DNA of 64,000 bases from Stenogyne calaminthoides. Taxonomy: Eukaryota > Streptophyta > Magnoliopsida > Lamiales > Lamiaceae. The notes under the pieces were generated by a model, which saw only the letters and a list, made by a program, of their open reading frames with translations, was not told the origin of the DNA and searched no databases. Both the position numbers and the translations under genes were made by a program. Each line of letters opens with the position of its first letter. Positions within the stretch are counted from its first letter, which is position 1. Below, in pieces: positions 11,018 to 20,939 of this stretch. The stretch covers positions 5,084,001-5,148,000 of the forward strand of contig JBBCBC010000012.1 of the NCBI GenBank assembly GCA_037126765.1, given 5' to 3'.

Positions 11018-14000
11018 TCTTATTTTTATAAGGATCGTGCATATATCTATATCAATAGTATCATGTGGATCTTTTACAAACACAAATAGGAGATTAATGA
11101 GAAATTTCATAGTCCATGAGTTAACCTGAAAAAAGCTTTTACGCCCAGAAAACGCCTGCTCCTATTCATCGGCATTACGGCAACAAGGGCTAGCCCACAT
11201 AGTTAACTCATGAATATCACTGGAAAGCTCAAACCTACTGGTTAAACCAACTCTACCTTTGATATATTAAATTACAGATCATTATAGGAATATAATTCCA
11301 AATATACATGATAGTAGAGTATAATTAAGTCAGGTCATGATTCAATACAAGTATTCTAGCCGTCCATAGAGGCGATCATCAGAAAAAAAATTAAAATTAC
11401 AAATTTAAATAACAATATACCTTTAAAAAGCTACTAGCATAAACCAAAAAATGTACAGAAATATTACAAGGTTTACAAGGTTGCACACAAGAGAGGGATA
11501 TAGAGAGAGAAAGAGAGGGTGAGTCTAAACTCAAGCGTGCCTCAAAAAGGAAAAAACAAGCCTATTTATAGATGAAAGAGCCGGACATCAAACCCCGGAT
11601 TTCAAAATAAAAAAGAAATAGTGCATAAAAAAACAAAACCACAAAAAGACAAAAAAGTTTGAATAGTAATTACTATTCATGAACAGTTCTTTGTCTGTTG
11701 ATGTAAGCGATGTTTAAAATTTGATTTTTCTCGATCATCAGAGCCACATTTTTTGGAATGTGCTAAGTCCAAAATCTTCATTAAATCGCCAATAATGAAG
11801 CTTGCCTTTTTAAGAGTTTAAGAGACTCTCTGAAATTAGCCAATTCTTGACGATCGGTTGGATAGACATTTCTTCCTTGATTTCTTCTTAGTGAAGCTTC
11901 AAGCCATGGAATCCATACTTCCAAAACTCTAATCCTTTTCTTAAGAATTTTGATATAATTCTTATCATTAATAACATTATTCTCATTATCAATAAGAATT
12001 TGGGAAGGTATTTTCCAAATGTTATAATGTAAGCCTCCTGTATTTGTCAGAAGATAGTATAATCTGGAACGAATTATTCCATGCTGAATATCCCATCCTT
12101 CCGTTGTAAAGGATATAAAGAAACCATCAGGATAAGATCCTTCCATAAAAACTTTGCTTTATTTTAATTTCCCTTTGAGAGAATTCTTCAAAAGATCAAA
12201 GCTTTCTTGAATAGAAAACTCCTGATCATCTTCATTTGGATCTTGTGCATCTTGAAGATCGGATCCGAAAATCATTGAAGCGTCTGATTTTGAATCAGAA
12301 AAATTAATATCTTTGAATAAATCATTTTTAATATGATCCATATAAAGATCCACAATTTTCTCTTTTGAGAAAATACCAAAATACTTCTTAGAGTATTCAG
12401 AGAATGATGGAAGAGAACTAGAAGTCTCCTTAACAGAAATTTTTCTGTACTCTTCCATTTTGGATTTAATCCGTGAAATATTTTCCTGTATTGGTGACTC
12501 ATTGGAGCCAGGGGCAATAACATTTAAGTTATTCCAAAATCGCGTTGTATGGATTCTCCATAAACAAGGTGTGCCATGTTCAGTATAACCAAACTATGGT
12601 CTCCATTTTAGAACCCATGAGATTCCAGAATCCACAAAGAACATACAAGTAGTTTTACCACTCGTATTATGAGACTTTAAGTCAGAATAAACAATAGTAT
12701 ATTCTTCCAAGAGATCTTTAACCTCTTCTGGCAAGATATCTGCCAAAGCCCCAAAGCTTCCCCACCATGAGAACAACCAGTTAGGAATTTGATTCCTGCC
12801 AATGTTTTCACATATTTTAATCAACTAGGTATGAGAATGCTTAGCATTCTGATACAACAACGTTTTATAAAAACTTTGAAGGTAATCCCAATAATTATAT
12901 TGGTAAATGGTATGTGTGACATCATTGGTCATACTTCTTTCTGTGAAAGGTGAAGTTCCTCATTCTTGGATGGAAATAATCTTTTTGATAATAAATTTAG
13001 AGTAATTGATAGCTTTACTCTTAGGAGGGAAATGCTGAATTTCAACACTTTCGAGACTGATGAGGATATTCTCATAAAATCCTCTGGATTTGTAAGTCTC
13101 AACATTCCAATTTGAATTTGGAAAATATTTTTCCATAAGAATCCATGGGGACTCTTTGAATTTCTCATCATCATCTTCTATAATAAGAATTAATTCTTTC
13201 TTAGAAGAATCAAAGAATTTATATTCTTTTTTGTGTAATTGAAGAATATGATTCTCCAAACACGCTTTTGAGGAATTGTCCTCTATTGGTAGATTTTTTT
13301 CCCTTTGTCTCGAAATTCTTGAAACTCCTTTTGTATATTGTCTCCTTTTGAAGAAGAGCCACTTCCAGAAATATTCTGGTTGAAAAGGGATTTCTTCCCA
13401 TGTTGTATAATCGGAGGATGGCCTCTTCCTCCTCTTCCTCTATAAGAGGAATAAGGATTCCTTCCAGCATGACTCATTTCTGTCATGAAGAAATAAATTC
13501 ACGAGTTAAAAAATCTGGAAGATGATTATCCTTCCCTTGCTTATAAACAATATCAAAATCAAAATAAGCAAGATGCGATTGCCATCGACAAACATTTGTT
13601 TAGAAACATTATGTTCAAAATCTTTGAAGAGCATAAAAAGTAGCGACCACAATGAATCGGTTTTAATAGTAAATTTCTGATTATATAAATCATCCTGAAA
13701 TTTATGGACACATTTAACAATAGCAAGAATTTCTTTAGCAGTAGCAGAATAATTTTTCTGACTATTATTCCATTTACCAGAATAAAATCTAATGATATAA
13801 TCCTTTTTATTATCAGGATTAATTTGTTTAAGAATACCTCCATACCCCAAATCTGAGGCATCAGTTTCAACAATTTTTTTCCCAACAGGGATTAGCTAGC
13901 ATAAGACAAGGAATATTTTTGACCTTATCTTTTATCCTGATAACAGCCTTAGTATGATCATCATTCCAAGGAGAATAATTCTTTTTAAGTCTATCATATA

Positions 14001-17000
14001 AAATAGCGGAATCTTCAACAAGATTCTTAATATAAGAAGACACATAATTAAGGCTTCCTAAGAATCTTTGTAACTGAGTTTTATCAGTTATAATATCAGA
14101 GAATTTATTACCAAATTCAATACTTCTTTGAATTGGAATAATATTTCCTTTATCAATAATATGACCAAGAAATTTTATTTTAGTCTGAAATAAAACCATT
14201 TTAGGTTTTGAGATGACAAGACCATTTTTAATGACCAAATTTTTAAACATATCAAGATGTTTAAAATGTATTTCAATATCTTTAGAAAATACAAGAATGT
14301 CATCAATATAAACAATAATAAAATCACTATAAGGATTAAAAATGTCATTCATAATTTGTTGAAATTCAGAAGGAGCATTTTTAAGCCCAAAAGGCATAAC
14401 AGTCCATTCATAATGACCAAATGGTACATTAAAGGCAGTTTTGTACCTATCAGGTTGATTAATCTGAATTTGCCAAAAACCTGATTTTAAATCAAATTTA
14501 GAGAAAATAAGAGCATTGACTAATCTGTCAAGAAGATCCTTTTTATTAGGAATAGGATGTCCAATCCATTTTAAAACCTTATTAAGAGGTTTGTAATTAA
14601 TAACTAAACGAGGAACTCGTCGTTCCTGCTCAGAATGTTTATTAACATAGAAAGCAGTACAAGACCAAGGAGATTTAGAAGGAGTTATAAGCTTCTTTTG
14701 TAATAAGGAAGATATTTCCTTTTTACATAACTCTAAATATTCAGAGTTCATCTGACAAGGTCTAGATTTAGTAGGAATTTTATTCTCTTTAAAATCATCT
14801 TCATAGGGAAGAGAAACTATATGTTTCTTTCTATCCCAAAAAGCATTAGGAAAATCATTACAAATTTCAATGGAAAATTTATTTATTAAAAATTTGATTT
14901 TATCTTGTAGTTTAGAATTATTTAATCTATTACTTATAGTAATAGAATTAAGCTCTTCTTTAAGAAAATTGATTTGACAATTTTTTATTATTAATTTGAT
15001 CTTGAATCAAATTAAGAACCTTATGAATAGGTTTGGTAATAAACTTAAAAGTAATAGGTTTACTATTATAAGTACCTGTAATACCCTTTTCACCAACAAA
15101 AGTCAGAGGATATATTTTTAAAAGAAAAGGAAGACCAATAATCATTTGACTAGTGATGTCTTAAGCAATAAGAAAGTCGTTAGGAATACAACAACCATCA
15201 ACACAAACATAAGCATTTTTAAGCTTATAATTAATCTTTAAAGATCCTCCATCTGCATGAGAAAGTGAATGAGTAGTTTTTTCGAAAAAAATAGTAGGAA
15301 TTATTCCTAACTGTATAACACTCAAATCAGCACCACTATCAATCATGGCAATAAAATCTTTCTTATAAGAATTATTTATAAGAAGAAAATCTTAGTATAC
15401 CACTACGTGATATAACCATATTAATGGTAGATAAATGATTCTTCTCCATTTTAAAATTATCATCAATATCTAAATATTGTGAAAAGAGTATTATAAATTG
15501 GTTTCACAATCTTCAATTTTTTCTTTACCTTTCTCCATAAAAAAAAGACGAAACGAAAAGATCGATGATACGTTTTTGAAGTACTTTTACATCGGTTTTG
15601 AGATTATTAATCTCATGGACTAAATCATTTAAAGTTCTGGGATTATTTTTCATATTTTTTTTAGGCGAAGAAGTCTTTCCAATTCACCCATATTATAATA
15701 ATTATTATCAATCTTTTTAGAAAGACTAGTTTTATTATTGTCTTCATTCTTAAAAGAATCATGAAATTGTTCAATGATTTTATCTCTTAAACTAGAATCT
15801 TTAATATGTTTAAGAAATTCAAAAATATTATTATTAGTTAAGACACTAATATTCATATCTTGAAATTGACTCATAAGTTTATAAAACTCATTATCAATAT
15901 TATTTATATTATCGAGATCTTGATACAATTAAGACAAGGTTTTCCAAGTATACAATCATTGCATTTCTCTTTTTTACGATTTAATGAATTATCATCATCA
16001 TCCAAAGAGGATTCAACGGAAAACGATAATTATAAGACTTTTACGATTCAATTATCATTATTAGGACTCATGACAATCTTAAAAGAGTTTTTTTAACTCT
16101 TCACTAATATCAAGATTTTTAATCTTATCATTTGCATAAAGACGATTAGCATAATGACCAATCTATTACATTTTTTACAAATAAGCGTATCATATCTTCT
16201 CTTTTTGAAAGTTTTTCTTTTACCTTTATAATTATCAAAATCTTTCTCTTTTCATTTTGAAGAATTATGTTTTCTTCTTTTTATAATTAGATTTATGTTT
16301 TAAATCTCTTTTATTAGTTTTATACAAACTATTTTTTAGGATTAGGATTATCAAATCCAAATTGGTCCTGAAATTGACCTAATTGTTTTTTTTTCTAAAG
16401 ATTATCTTTTTTTAATTTGGTTTTTTAATTTGAGTTCATTACAAAGATTTATTCCTTCCTGAACACAAACACTAATGATTTGACCAAAAGTATAAGACCT
16501 ATAATGGATCGAATCAGAATCCTTTCTAAGAGTTTTTTTAACTCTTTCAGCAAATAAATTAGGAAGACCATCAACAAATTTATTTTTCCAAATATCCTGA
16601 TTACAATCAGGAATCTCATAGATACGAGACAAGAAAGTATCTTTGTACCATCTAAAATCAGTAAGAGTTTTACACCTCATATTTAAAAGAAGGGTTCTAG
16701 TATTTTCATATTATTGGTATATTGACCAGTAAAATGATCCAAAATAGTAAAAATCAAAGAGTAAACCGCATTGGTTTTAGTTTCACCATTTTCAATTTTA
16801 ATAGAATTAAAATTTTCCATTATATTTTGAGGAGTCAAATAATTATCCCACCAACCTTTAAGTTGACCGATAAAACCAGAAGTAATAGCTTGTGCAGTAC
16901 TAATATCACTGTTACCACAAGTTTGACAAGCAGAACTATACATAAGCATGCGATGACATTGAGTGAAAATATGATTATCACTTCCACCATCAATATTCCA

Positions 17001-19601
17001 TTCATAAATACCTTTTCCAGAATAAGAATTATTGAAAAAGTTTTTATGTTCTTCATTAAGAACATCCATAGGAGTGGGTCTCTTATAATAATAAGTAGAC
17101 ATGGTAGGTCTATCAGCCCATTTCATTTTATTAATACTATCAGTATTATTAAGACTACCATTATTGGGTTGAATAACATGATTATCAGTTAAATCATCAT
17201 CTAAAGCTGAAATATTAAGATTTCTAAATTTATCATTAATAATCTTTTCTAAGTCAGAAATAGAAGCTTCAGTTTTAAAATCTTTTATCTCAATAGGAGA
17301 TTGAATAGAAGAAGCTGTTTTAATAATAACATTATTATTATTATTATTATCATTTTCAGATTTATTTTGAGAATCTATTTTAGAGATAATTTTATCAACT
17401 TTATCATGTAAAGAAATAATTTCTTCTCCAATAATAGACAGATAAAGATTACAAAAATTATTTTGCTCAATCATCTGATTAATATGTTTAACAGTAATTT
17501 GTAAAACATCATTTTCAATGATTCTGGAGAATGGAAGAAAATTAAATATCCTTTCTCCTTTTTCAATTTGAAAAGGAACATGGGGAGGGTAAACCGATTT
17601 TTGTATACCACCAGAAATTATTTTATAATCTCTTTCGATGACTGAAATATAATCAATATAAAAAGTTTTAATAAACCAAGGAACATAATAAGTAATTTCA
17701 TTATGCTTTTTACAGAATTTATAAAAACTGTTAACAAAGTAATCTAAATCATCTTTTGAGAATGATTTAAAATACCAAATTCTAAACTTATCCCATTTAG
17801 GATTATTAAATTCATCATTAATATGAGCTCTAGTAGAAGAATCTTTAGAAAAATCTAAAAAGTTTGTAAAATCCATAAAATTAAATTTTAAAGTTACAAT
17901 CCGAAATTGTTTCGGGATCAAATTCATCTTTGTGAATAATATTATTTTCATTAATAATAATTTTCTCATTGTTATAATTATCATTTTTATAATGAGTATT
18001 ATCTCTATAAAGAGGAAGTAGAAGCTCTAGATTAGAGGGAAATTCTACTTCATAATCCAAAGGAGATATAAAAGAATGACTAGACATTGATCTAGTATGA
18101 GAATTTGAATGTCTTCTTTGATTATTTTGAAAACCAATATTAATAATACCATCATTACTTTGAGTAATATGTTTAAAATCACTATTTAGAATAGGATTTT
18201 TAGGAACATATTGTTCTATTATCCAATTTTCAGGAAAAATAATTTCTTCCCATTTAATGGATCTTCTGGTAGTAATATTAGATTTTCCAAAATTACTTTC
18301 TATAAGAATAGTCTCATTATTATCTTTCTCAATTCTCTTACACATAGGATTGAGTGCAAATAAAGGCTTATAATAAATACGATATAATGATACACATAAC
18401 CTCTCAGACGGTATGTAATTATAACCATGAGACTTAACATTTAATGTTAAGGCTTCTAGAATATTACTATCAGATAAAGATAGAGATAAATTAGGATATG
18501 CGTCAAAATAGACAGGTCCTAAAGCCAAACTAGACTCTATAACTCTCATTAAGGATTGTCTCCAATTAAGATTTCTATCATCCCTAAGAGAAGCTAGAAA
18601 GCTTTCTGGTAACCCATTTAAGGTAAGTGGTCTAAAAGCGACCTGAACACAACCAATATGTAAGAACTTATGAGTTCTTTTGTAAGGTAAAATATCATTT
18701 TTACTAAGCAATTTAATAACCATCTCTTCTTCATGAAGAGGTATAGAGGATTCAGTAGTTTTAACAATTTGTTTAAAACCTATTTTTTCAAAAGCTCCTA
18801 ATTTATAAACCATTTTAGGCTCAATTTTAGGAATAGTCCATTTATTCAATAGATCAAGATGTTCAGGAATATCATATTCCTGAGCCATACTGTTCTTAAC
18901 AGTATCCTTCAATCGGAACAGATTCATAAGAATCAAGATGTATTGAATCATGATACCATATAACTTATATATACTCTATTTCTCATGGCTCTAATACCAT
19001 ATTATTTTATTTTTTTTTTCGGACAAAGTTAATTGTTAGTAGTTAGTACACCAAACACCTAAATACTCCACGAAATCGCATAATATGGATGGATAACACG
19101 TGGAACAATTAAAAATATCCAATGAATCATCATACTCTAGGTCCATGTGTTAAAGATCTATAATGATGAAACATCAATAAAATACAAAAAGTGTAACAGG
19201 GGAATCGAATCGGTGCTATATATGCATGCACATGATCATTGAACGTCAATGACCGCATATTTTAATTTGTTCATTTTGCATGTAGAAAACAAAAATAGAT
19301 AAGATAGTGTAGGTCTCATGTGCATTCAAGTGCATCGTGCATTCATAGTGTATTTTAAAATCATGCAACTTGTTTACATTAAATCATGCAACTATTTTTC
19401 CATATTAATAGTTGTATGGTTCACTATAAACAAGTTACATCTTTCAATATAACAAGATGTATATATGGTTCTAAAATGCACTACGAGTACACAATACACC
19501 TGAATGCATACAAGACTTAAGCCGATAAGATAATCACTGTGTAGAATTTAATTACCAAGTAGTCCGAATGCCAAAGCCCAATGAGAAGAGAAACCTGCCA
19601 T
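8409..19601 (-). CDS. SWEET sugar transporter, clade III-like; six exons, intron 1 holds a pararetrovirus
   Basis: Bidirectional sugar uniporter of the MtN3/saliva family; clade III members export sucrose across the plasma membrane. Coding exons (minus): 19601-19556, 10270-10234, 10138-9928, 9808-9668, 8857-8738, 8645-8409, all with GT-AG splice sites and compatible phases, giving 263 residues. It begins MAGFSSHWALAFGLLG; residues 17-98 contain LSP-I-PTFY and SEGFQSVPYVVALFS, and exon 5 has TKSVEYMPFLLSFFLTLSAV. The start Met fits the family and a TATA box lies 83 bp upstream. Oddity: exon 4 ends SLCIV and exon 5 starts RRVIKTKSV, so the conserved FAAPLS-type stretch, including one proline of the family's four-proline set, is absent. 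Intron 1 is 9.3 kb, where about 0.1 kb is usual. This could be a new pseudogene or a weak allele. Confidence 0.85.
9045..9230. repeat. Dispersed repeat in SWEET intron 4
   Basis: Shares long blocks with 19,045-19,220 in SWEET intron 1, e.g. CATACTCTAGGTCCA and AATATCCAA(C/T)GAATCA. Part of it recurs near 10,905-10,965. Probably a non-autonomous transposon; termini not defined. Confidence 0.5.
10365..10900. repeat. Dispersed repeat split by a MITE
   Basis: The two halves (10,365-10,467 and 10,832-10,900) match the continuous unit at 6,625-6,765; the MITE at 10,468 lies between them. Confidence 0.6.
10468..10831. mobile_element. Foldback MITE of MULE type
   Basis: A 364-bp hairpin whose arms start GGGATTTAAATCGAAATG and read as near-perfect inverted repeats. 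It is flanked by the 9-bp direct repeat CGAATTGCA (10459-10467, 10832-10840), the length expected for Mutator-like elements. The core contains GACGTCGTTTT. Confidence 0.85.
10968..11014. repeat. (TA)n microsatellite
   Basis: Uninterrupted TA repeats in SWEET intron 1. Confidence 0.95.
11563..11570 (-). promoter_or_regulatory. Pararetroviral TATA box
   Basis: TATAAATA on the minus strand, downstream of all viral ORFs and followed by a CT-rich leader start (about 11,460-11,530). In a circular caulimovirid genome this is where the pregenomic RNA promoter sits. In the integrated form it points toward SWEET exon 2. Confidence 0.6.
11781..12146 (-). pseudogene. Pararetrovirus downstream ORF, function unknown
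   Basis: A 121-codon open frame starting MEGSYPDGFFISFTTEGWD, with a basic, Arg/Lys-rich C-terminal half and a possible short coiled coil around LKKRIRVLEVW. It follows the polyprotein region and ends about 200 bp before the viral TATA box. Some petuvirus/florendovirus-type genomes carry an extra ORF at this place. I do not recognise a domain. Confidence 0.45.
12159..12523 (-). pseudogene. Pararetrovirus acidic ORF fragment
   Basis: Frame 12,159-12,458 encodes an acidic segment (ending LLKNSLKGKLK, rich in Asp, Glu and Ser) with KISVKETSSSLPSFSEYSKK near its start. It may be the end of the polyprotein tail or a separate ORF. It stands in the same frame as the next downstream ORF, 12 bp away. 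Confidence 0.4.
12594..13486 (-). pseudogene. Pararetrovirus polyprotein C-terminal tail, frame-broken
   Basis: Three short frames line up after RNase H. The first is Gly/Arg-rich (HAGRNPYSSYRGRGGRGH); the second contains ILIIEDDDEKFKESPWILME; the third contains IPNWLFSWWGSFGALADILP. Similar modules occur C-terminal to RNase H in plant endogenous pararetroviruses, where their role is unknown. The frame changes twice inside the segment. Confidence 0.5.
13506..13890 (-). pseudogene. Pararetrovirus RNase H
   Basis: The minus strand shows TDASDLGYGGILKQ near 13,860, then NYSATAKEILAIVKCVHKF and FTIKTD. These give the Asp, Glu and Asp that coordinate metal in RNase H, which degrades the RNA of the RNA-DNA hybrid. 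It directly follows reverse transcriptase but in a different frame, so a small indel lies near 13,885. Confidence 0.8.
13867..14751 (-). pseudogene. Pararetrovirus reverse transcriptase
   Basis: The best preserved viral domain, 294 codons open. In order: RLVINYKPLNK (residues 49-58), FDLKSGFWQI (86-95, first catalytic Asp), NAPSEFQ (125-131) and YIDD (148-151, the paired catalytic Asps), then the FLGH thumb motif. This is a caulimovirid/gypsy-type polymerase that would copy pregenomic RNA to DNA. The frame leaves the RNase H frame at its end, so the natural fusion is broken even though the catalytic residues survive. Confidence 0.9.
14960..15360 (-). pseudogene. Pararetrovirus aspartic protease
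   Basis: The minus strand at 15,346-15,310 reads MIDSGADLSVIQ, the DSGA active-site loop of retropepsin-type proteases that cut the viral polyprotein. The following frame (15,145-14,960) has IIGLPFLLKIYPLTF, the usual distal part of these proteases. A stop codon separates the two parts but both are in the same frame. Confidence 0.8.
15650..16330 (-). pseudogene. Pararetrovirus capsid C-terminal region with broken zinc knuckle
   Basis: Near 16,150-16,190 the minus strand has CKKCNR followed, one frame over, by GHYANRL. This is a CCHC knuckle of the capsid protein with a frameshift inside it and the last Cys replaced by Leu. Upstream is Lys/Arg-rich. Downstream (15,928-15,650) is an Asn/Asp-rich helix-forming stretch (IFEFLKHIKDSSLRDKIIEQ) before the protease. 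Confidence 0.6.
16402..17984 (-). pseudogene. Pararetrovirus capsid/gag-like region
   Basis: Two frames. The first (17,984-16,683) has an N-terminal part with YYVPWFIKTFYIDY, a Ser/Asn-rich linker (with an Asn run), and the block GIYEWNIDGGSDNHIF followed by GFIGQLKGWWDNYLT. The second (16,680-16,402) has MRCKTLTDFRWYKDTFLSRI and a FVDGLPNLFAERVK stretch. These are the conserved parts of gag-like capsid proteins in plant endogenous pararetroviruses; the two belong together but a frameshift near 16,682 separates them. Confidence 0.75.
17881..18951 (-). pseudogene. Pararetrovirus movement protein (30K superfamily)
   Basis: A 356-codon frame. The core includes FLHIGCVQVAFRPLTLNGLP, then LRDDRNLNWRQSLMRVIES and ALGPVYFDAYPNLSLSLSD, characteristic of the 30K movement proteins that let caulimovirids pass plasmodesmata. 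A second Met (18,888, MAQEYD) is an equally good start. It leads the polyprotein region, and the next domain is in another frame with a short overlap, so the original fusion is broken. It lies directly after the tRNA primer site. Confidence 0.85.
18987..18999 (-). promoter_or_regulatory. Pararetroviral primer-binding site (tRNA-Met)
   Basis: TGGTATTAGAGCC on the minus strand, one base from the caulimovirid consensus TGGTATCAGAGCC, about 35 bp before the movement-protein frame. It marks the start of minus-strand DNA synthesis and the right part of the viral insertion. Confidence 0.8.
19045..19220. repeat. Dispersed repeat in SWEET intron 1
   Basis: Partner of 9,045-9,230 (shared CATACTCTAGGTCCA). 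It sits between the viral insertion and the MITE at 19,307. Confidence 0.5.
19307..19523. mobile_element. Short hAT/MULE-like MITE, GGTCTC family copy 1
   Basis: It starts GTGTAGGTCTCATG and ends AAGACTTAAGCC, with inverted inner words AATGCACTA. Flanked by the 9-bp repeat GATAAGATA (19298-19306, 19524-19532). Related to 35,931-36,136 and to the ends of 49,292-50,870. Confidence 0.8.
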
Positions 19602-19683
19602 CTTTGAAGGATACTTTTGTTTTCTAAAAGCTCAAATGATATTTTGTAACTCTCTTATGGAAAATACAAATCGTCGTCCTACC

Positions 19684-19691
19684 TATTTATA
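19684..19691 (-). promoter_or_regulatory. SWEET TATA box
   Basis: TATAAATA on the minus strand 83 bp upstream of the SWEET start codon, a normal position for a plant core promoter with a 5' UTR of about 50 bases. Confidence 0.65.
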
Positions 19692-19799
19692 AACTTAGAA
19701 TCATGGGAGCCAGATAATTTTAGTTTTCATTTAATTGCAATAAAGCATGATAAAATCCAATAAAGAAAAGCAACTTTTACTCTAGATATTATAAATTAT

Positions 19800-20700
19800 G
19801 TTTTGCCTAGTGTGAGGGGTGCATTAGTCATTCCAATATGGTCACTGGCTGGATTTAATAAGGTGGTATGGGTACGATCGCCCTCTTAAATTTTAATTTT
19901 TACACTTTATATGTATATTTTTCAATTAAAATGGATGCAATGGATATATGTAAAACAATAGATAAGAACACTAAAATTTACGTTGTTCACCAACAACATG
20001 TTAACTGCGTTTAGGGACAGAAGAGAGGATTTCATTTTATTCAGATGAGTGCGACTACAATATAGTACATAATAACACTATTCAAATAGGAAAATTATAT
20101 ATAATCCTAACAAAGTTAGCCTAGTAAATAAGCTCAAAAGCTAAAACACAATTTATAATGAACCAACTTTCAGAATTCAAGACGTTGTAAATTTTTTATA
20201 TTTAGGTCTCGATTTGTAGGGTCTATTAAGGGTTAAAAGGTCTCCCCCATTAACATAGTCGACTGCTTGGTAGACATGTTTATTTTACCGGCGACCTGAA
20301 AGTTATAGCCAGACCCGGGTTAGTAATGGCCCCGATCACTGTTCACCTTTGAACAAATAATACATTCTCCTACATGATTTTATTTTAAACAGACCTCTAC
20401 AGTAAAATTTATGACAAACATACCCTCCCTCGTTCATTGAAATTACGAACTTCTTCCTTCTCCTTCGTCTACCTTCTTCCTTCTTCATCTACCTAACTCC
20501 TTCCACAAGTGGCGATCTACTCCGCCCCCACCGCCGCTGCATCATCCTCCGCGCCGCCGCTGCATCGTCCACCGCCGCCGCTGGAATTGACGGGTTTCTT
20601 CAATTTTTGCTACTGGAATTTTCTCTTTTCTTTCTTGCTTCATAATTTCTCACAAAAACTTTGTTATTTTTTGGCAATTTTTGTTCAAATTTAAAGGGGT
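19800..20700. other. Intergenic DNA and MADS pseudogene leader
   Basis: 19,800-20,400 shows no feature I can support. 20,440-20,700 is CT-rich then Pro/Ala-coding on the plus strand, and runs into the MADS-box start codon at 20,708; it looks like the old 5' UTR of that gene rather than a separate protein gene. Confidence 0.4.
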
Positions 20701-20707
20701 TGTGAAA

Positions 20708-20934
20708 ATGGTTTGAGGAAAAACCCAGACAAGGCGTATAGAAGGGGTTGTTCAAATTTTGTTCAAATTTTTGTTCAATTTTTTGGCTTTTTTTTTTTCA
20801 AATTAAAAGGGGTTGTGAAAGCAGGCAAGTGACTTTCTCAAAAATGCATTGGAGCTTTCAGTTCTTTGTGATGCTGAGGTGGAACTCATAATCTTCTCCC
20901 CCATAGGAAAGCTCTACTAATTTGCTAGTTCAAG
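20708..20934 (+). pseudogene. MADS-box exon 1 pseudogene, SOC1-like
   Basis: ATG at 20,708 opens MV-stop-GKTQTRRIE, then an insertion of about 75 bp, then SRQVTFSKNALELSVLCDAE and ELIIFSPIGKLY-stop-FASS up to a GT donor at 20,935. This is the DNA-binding domain of a type II MADS transcription factor; the MVRGKTQ start and SRQVTFSK are typical of the SOC1 (flowering-time) group. Defects: two nonsense codons, the insertion (rich in copies of AAGGGGTTGT from the leader), and loss of the RRxGLLKK segment. No later exons (K-box) were found downstream. Clearly non-functional. Confidence 0.85.
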
Positions 20935-20939
20935 GTACA

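Larger units (their letters stand above)
11430..19010 (-). mobile_element. Endogenous pararetrovirus (Caulimoviridae), about 7.6 kb
   Basis: Minus-strand order is primer-binding site, movement protein, capsid-like region, protease, reverse transcriptase, RNase H, a C-terminal tail, small downstream ORFs, then a TATA box. This is a caulimovirid gene order with a single long pol region, closest in plan to petuvirus or florendovirus-type genomes; genus is not certain. The span is near the size of a complete genome, so it looks like one circular copy opened in its intergenic region. The reading frame changes at least six times and there are many stops, so it is not functional. There are no LTRs and no integrase, as expected. 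It lies in SWEET intron 1 in the same orientation as the gene. The region is about 70-75% AT by eye. Confidence 0.88.

Noticed and set aside
10860..11129. Overlapping Tyr/Ile-rich frames on both strands
   Set aside because: They are translations of the (TA)n microsatellite and have no gene-like flanks.
11115..11290. Possible tRNA-derived SINE (minus strand, GGTAGAGTTGGTTTAACC then GGTTTGAGCTTTCC)
   Set aside because: The A- and B-box matches are weak, no tail or target duplication is visible, and no second copy was found in the window.
14257..17192. Plus-strand Ile/Asn-rich frames inside the pararetrovirus
   Set aside because: They are antisense to the polymerase and capsid regions and arise from AT-rich codon bias.
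20509..20694. 61-codon Pro/Ala-rich frame
   Set aside because: It lies in the leader of the MADS pseudogene and continues into T-rich DNA without domain features.
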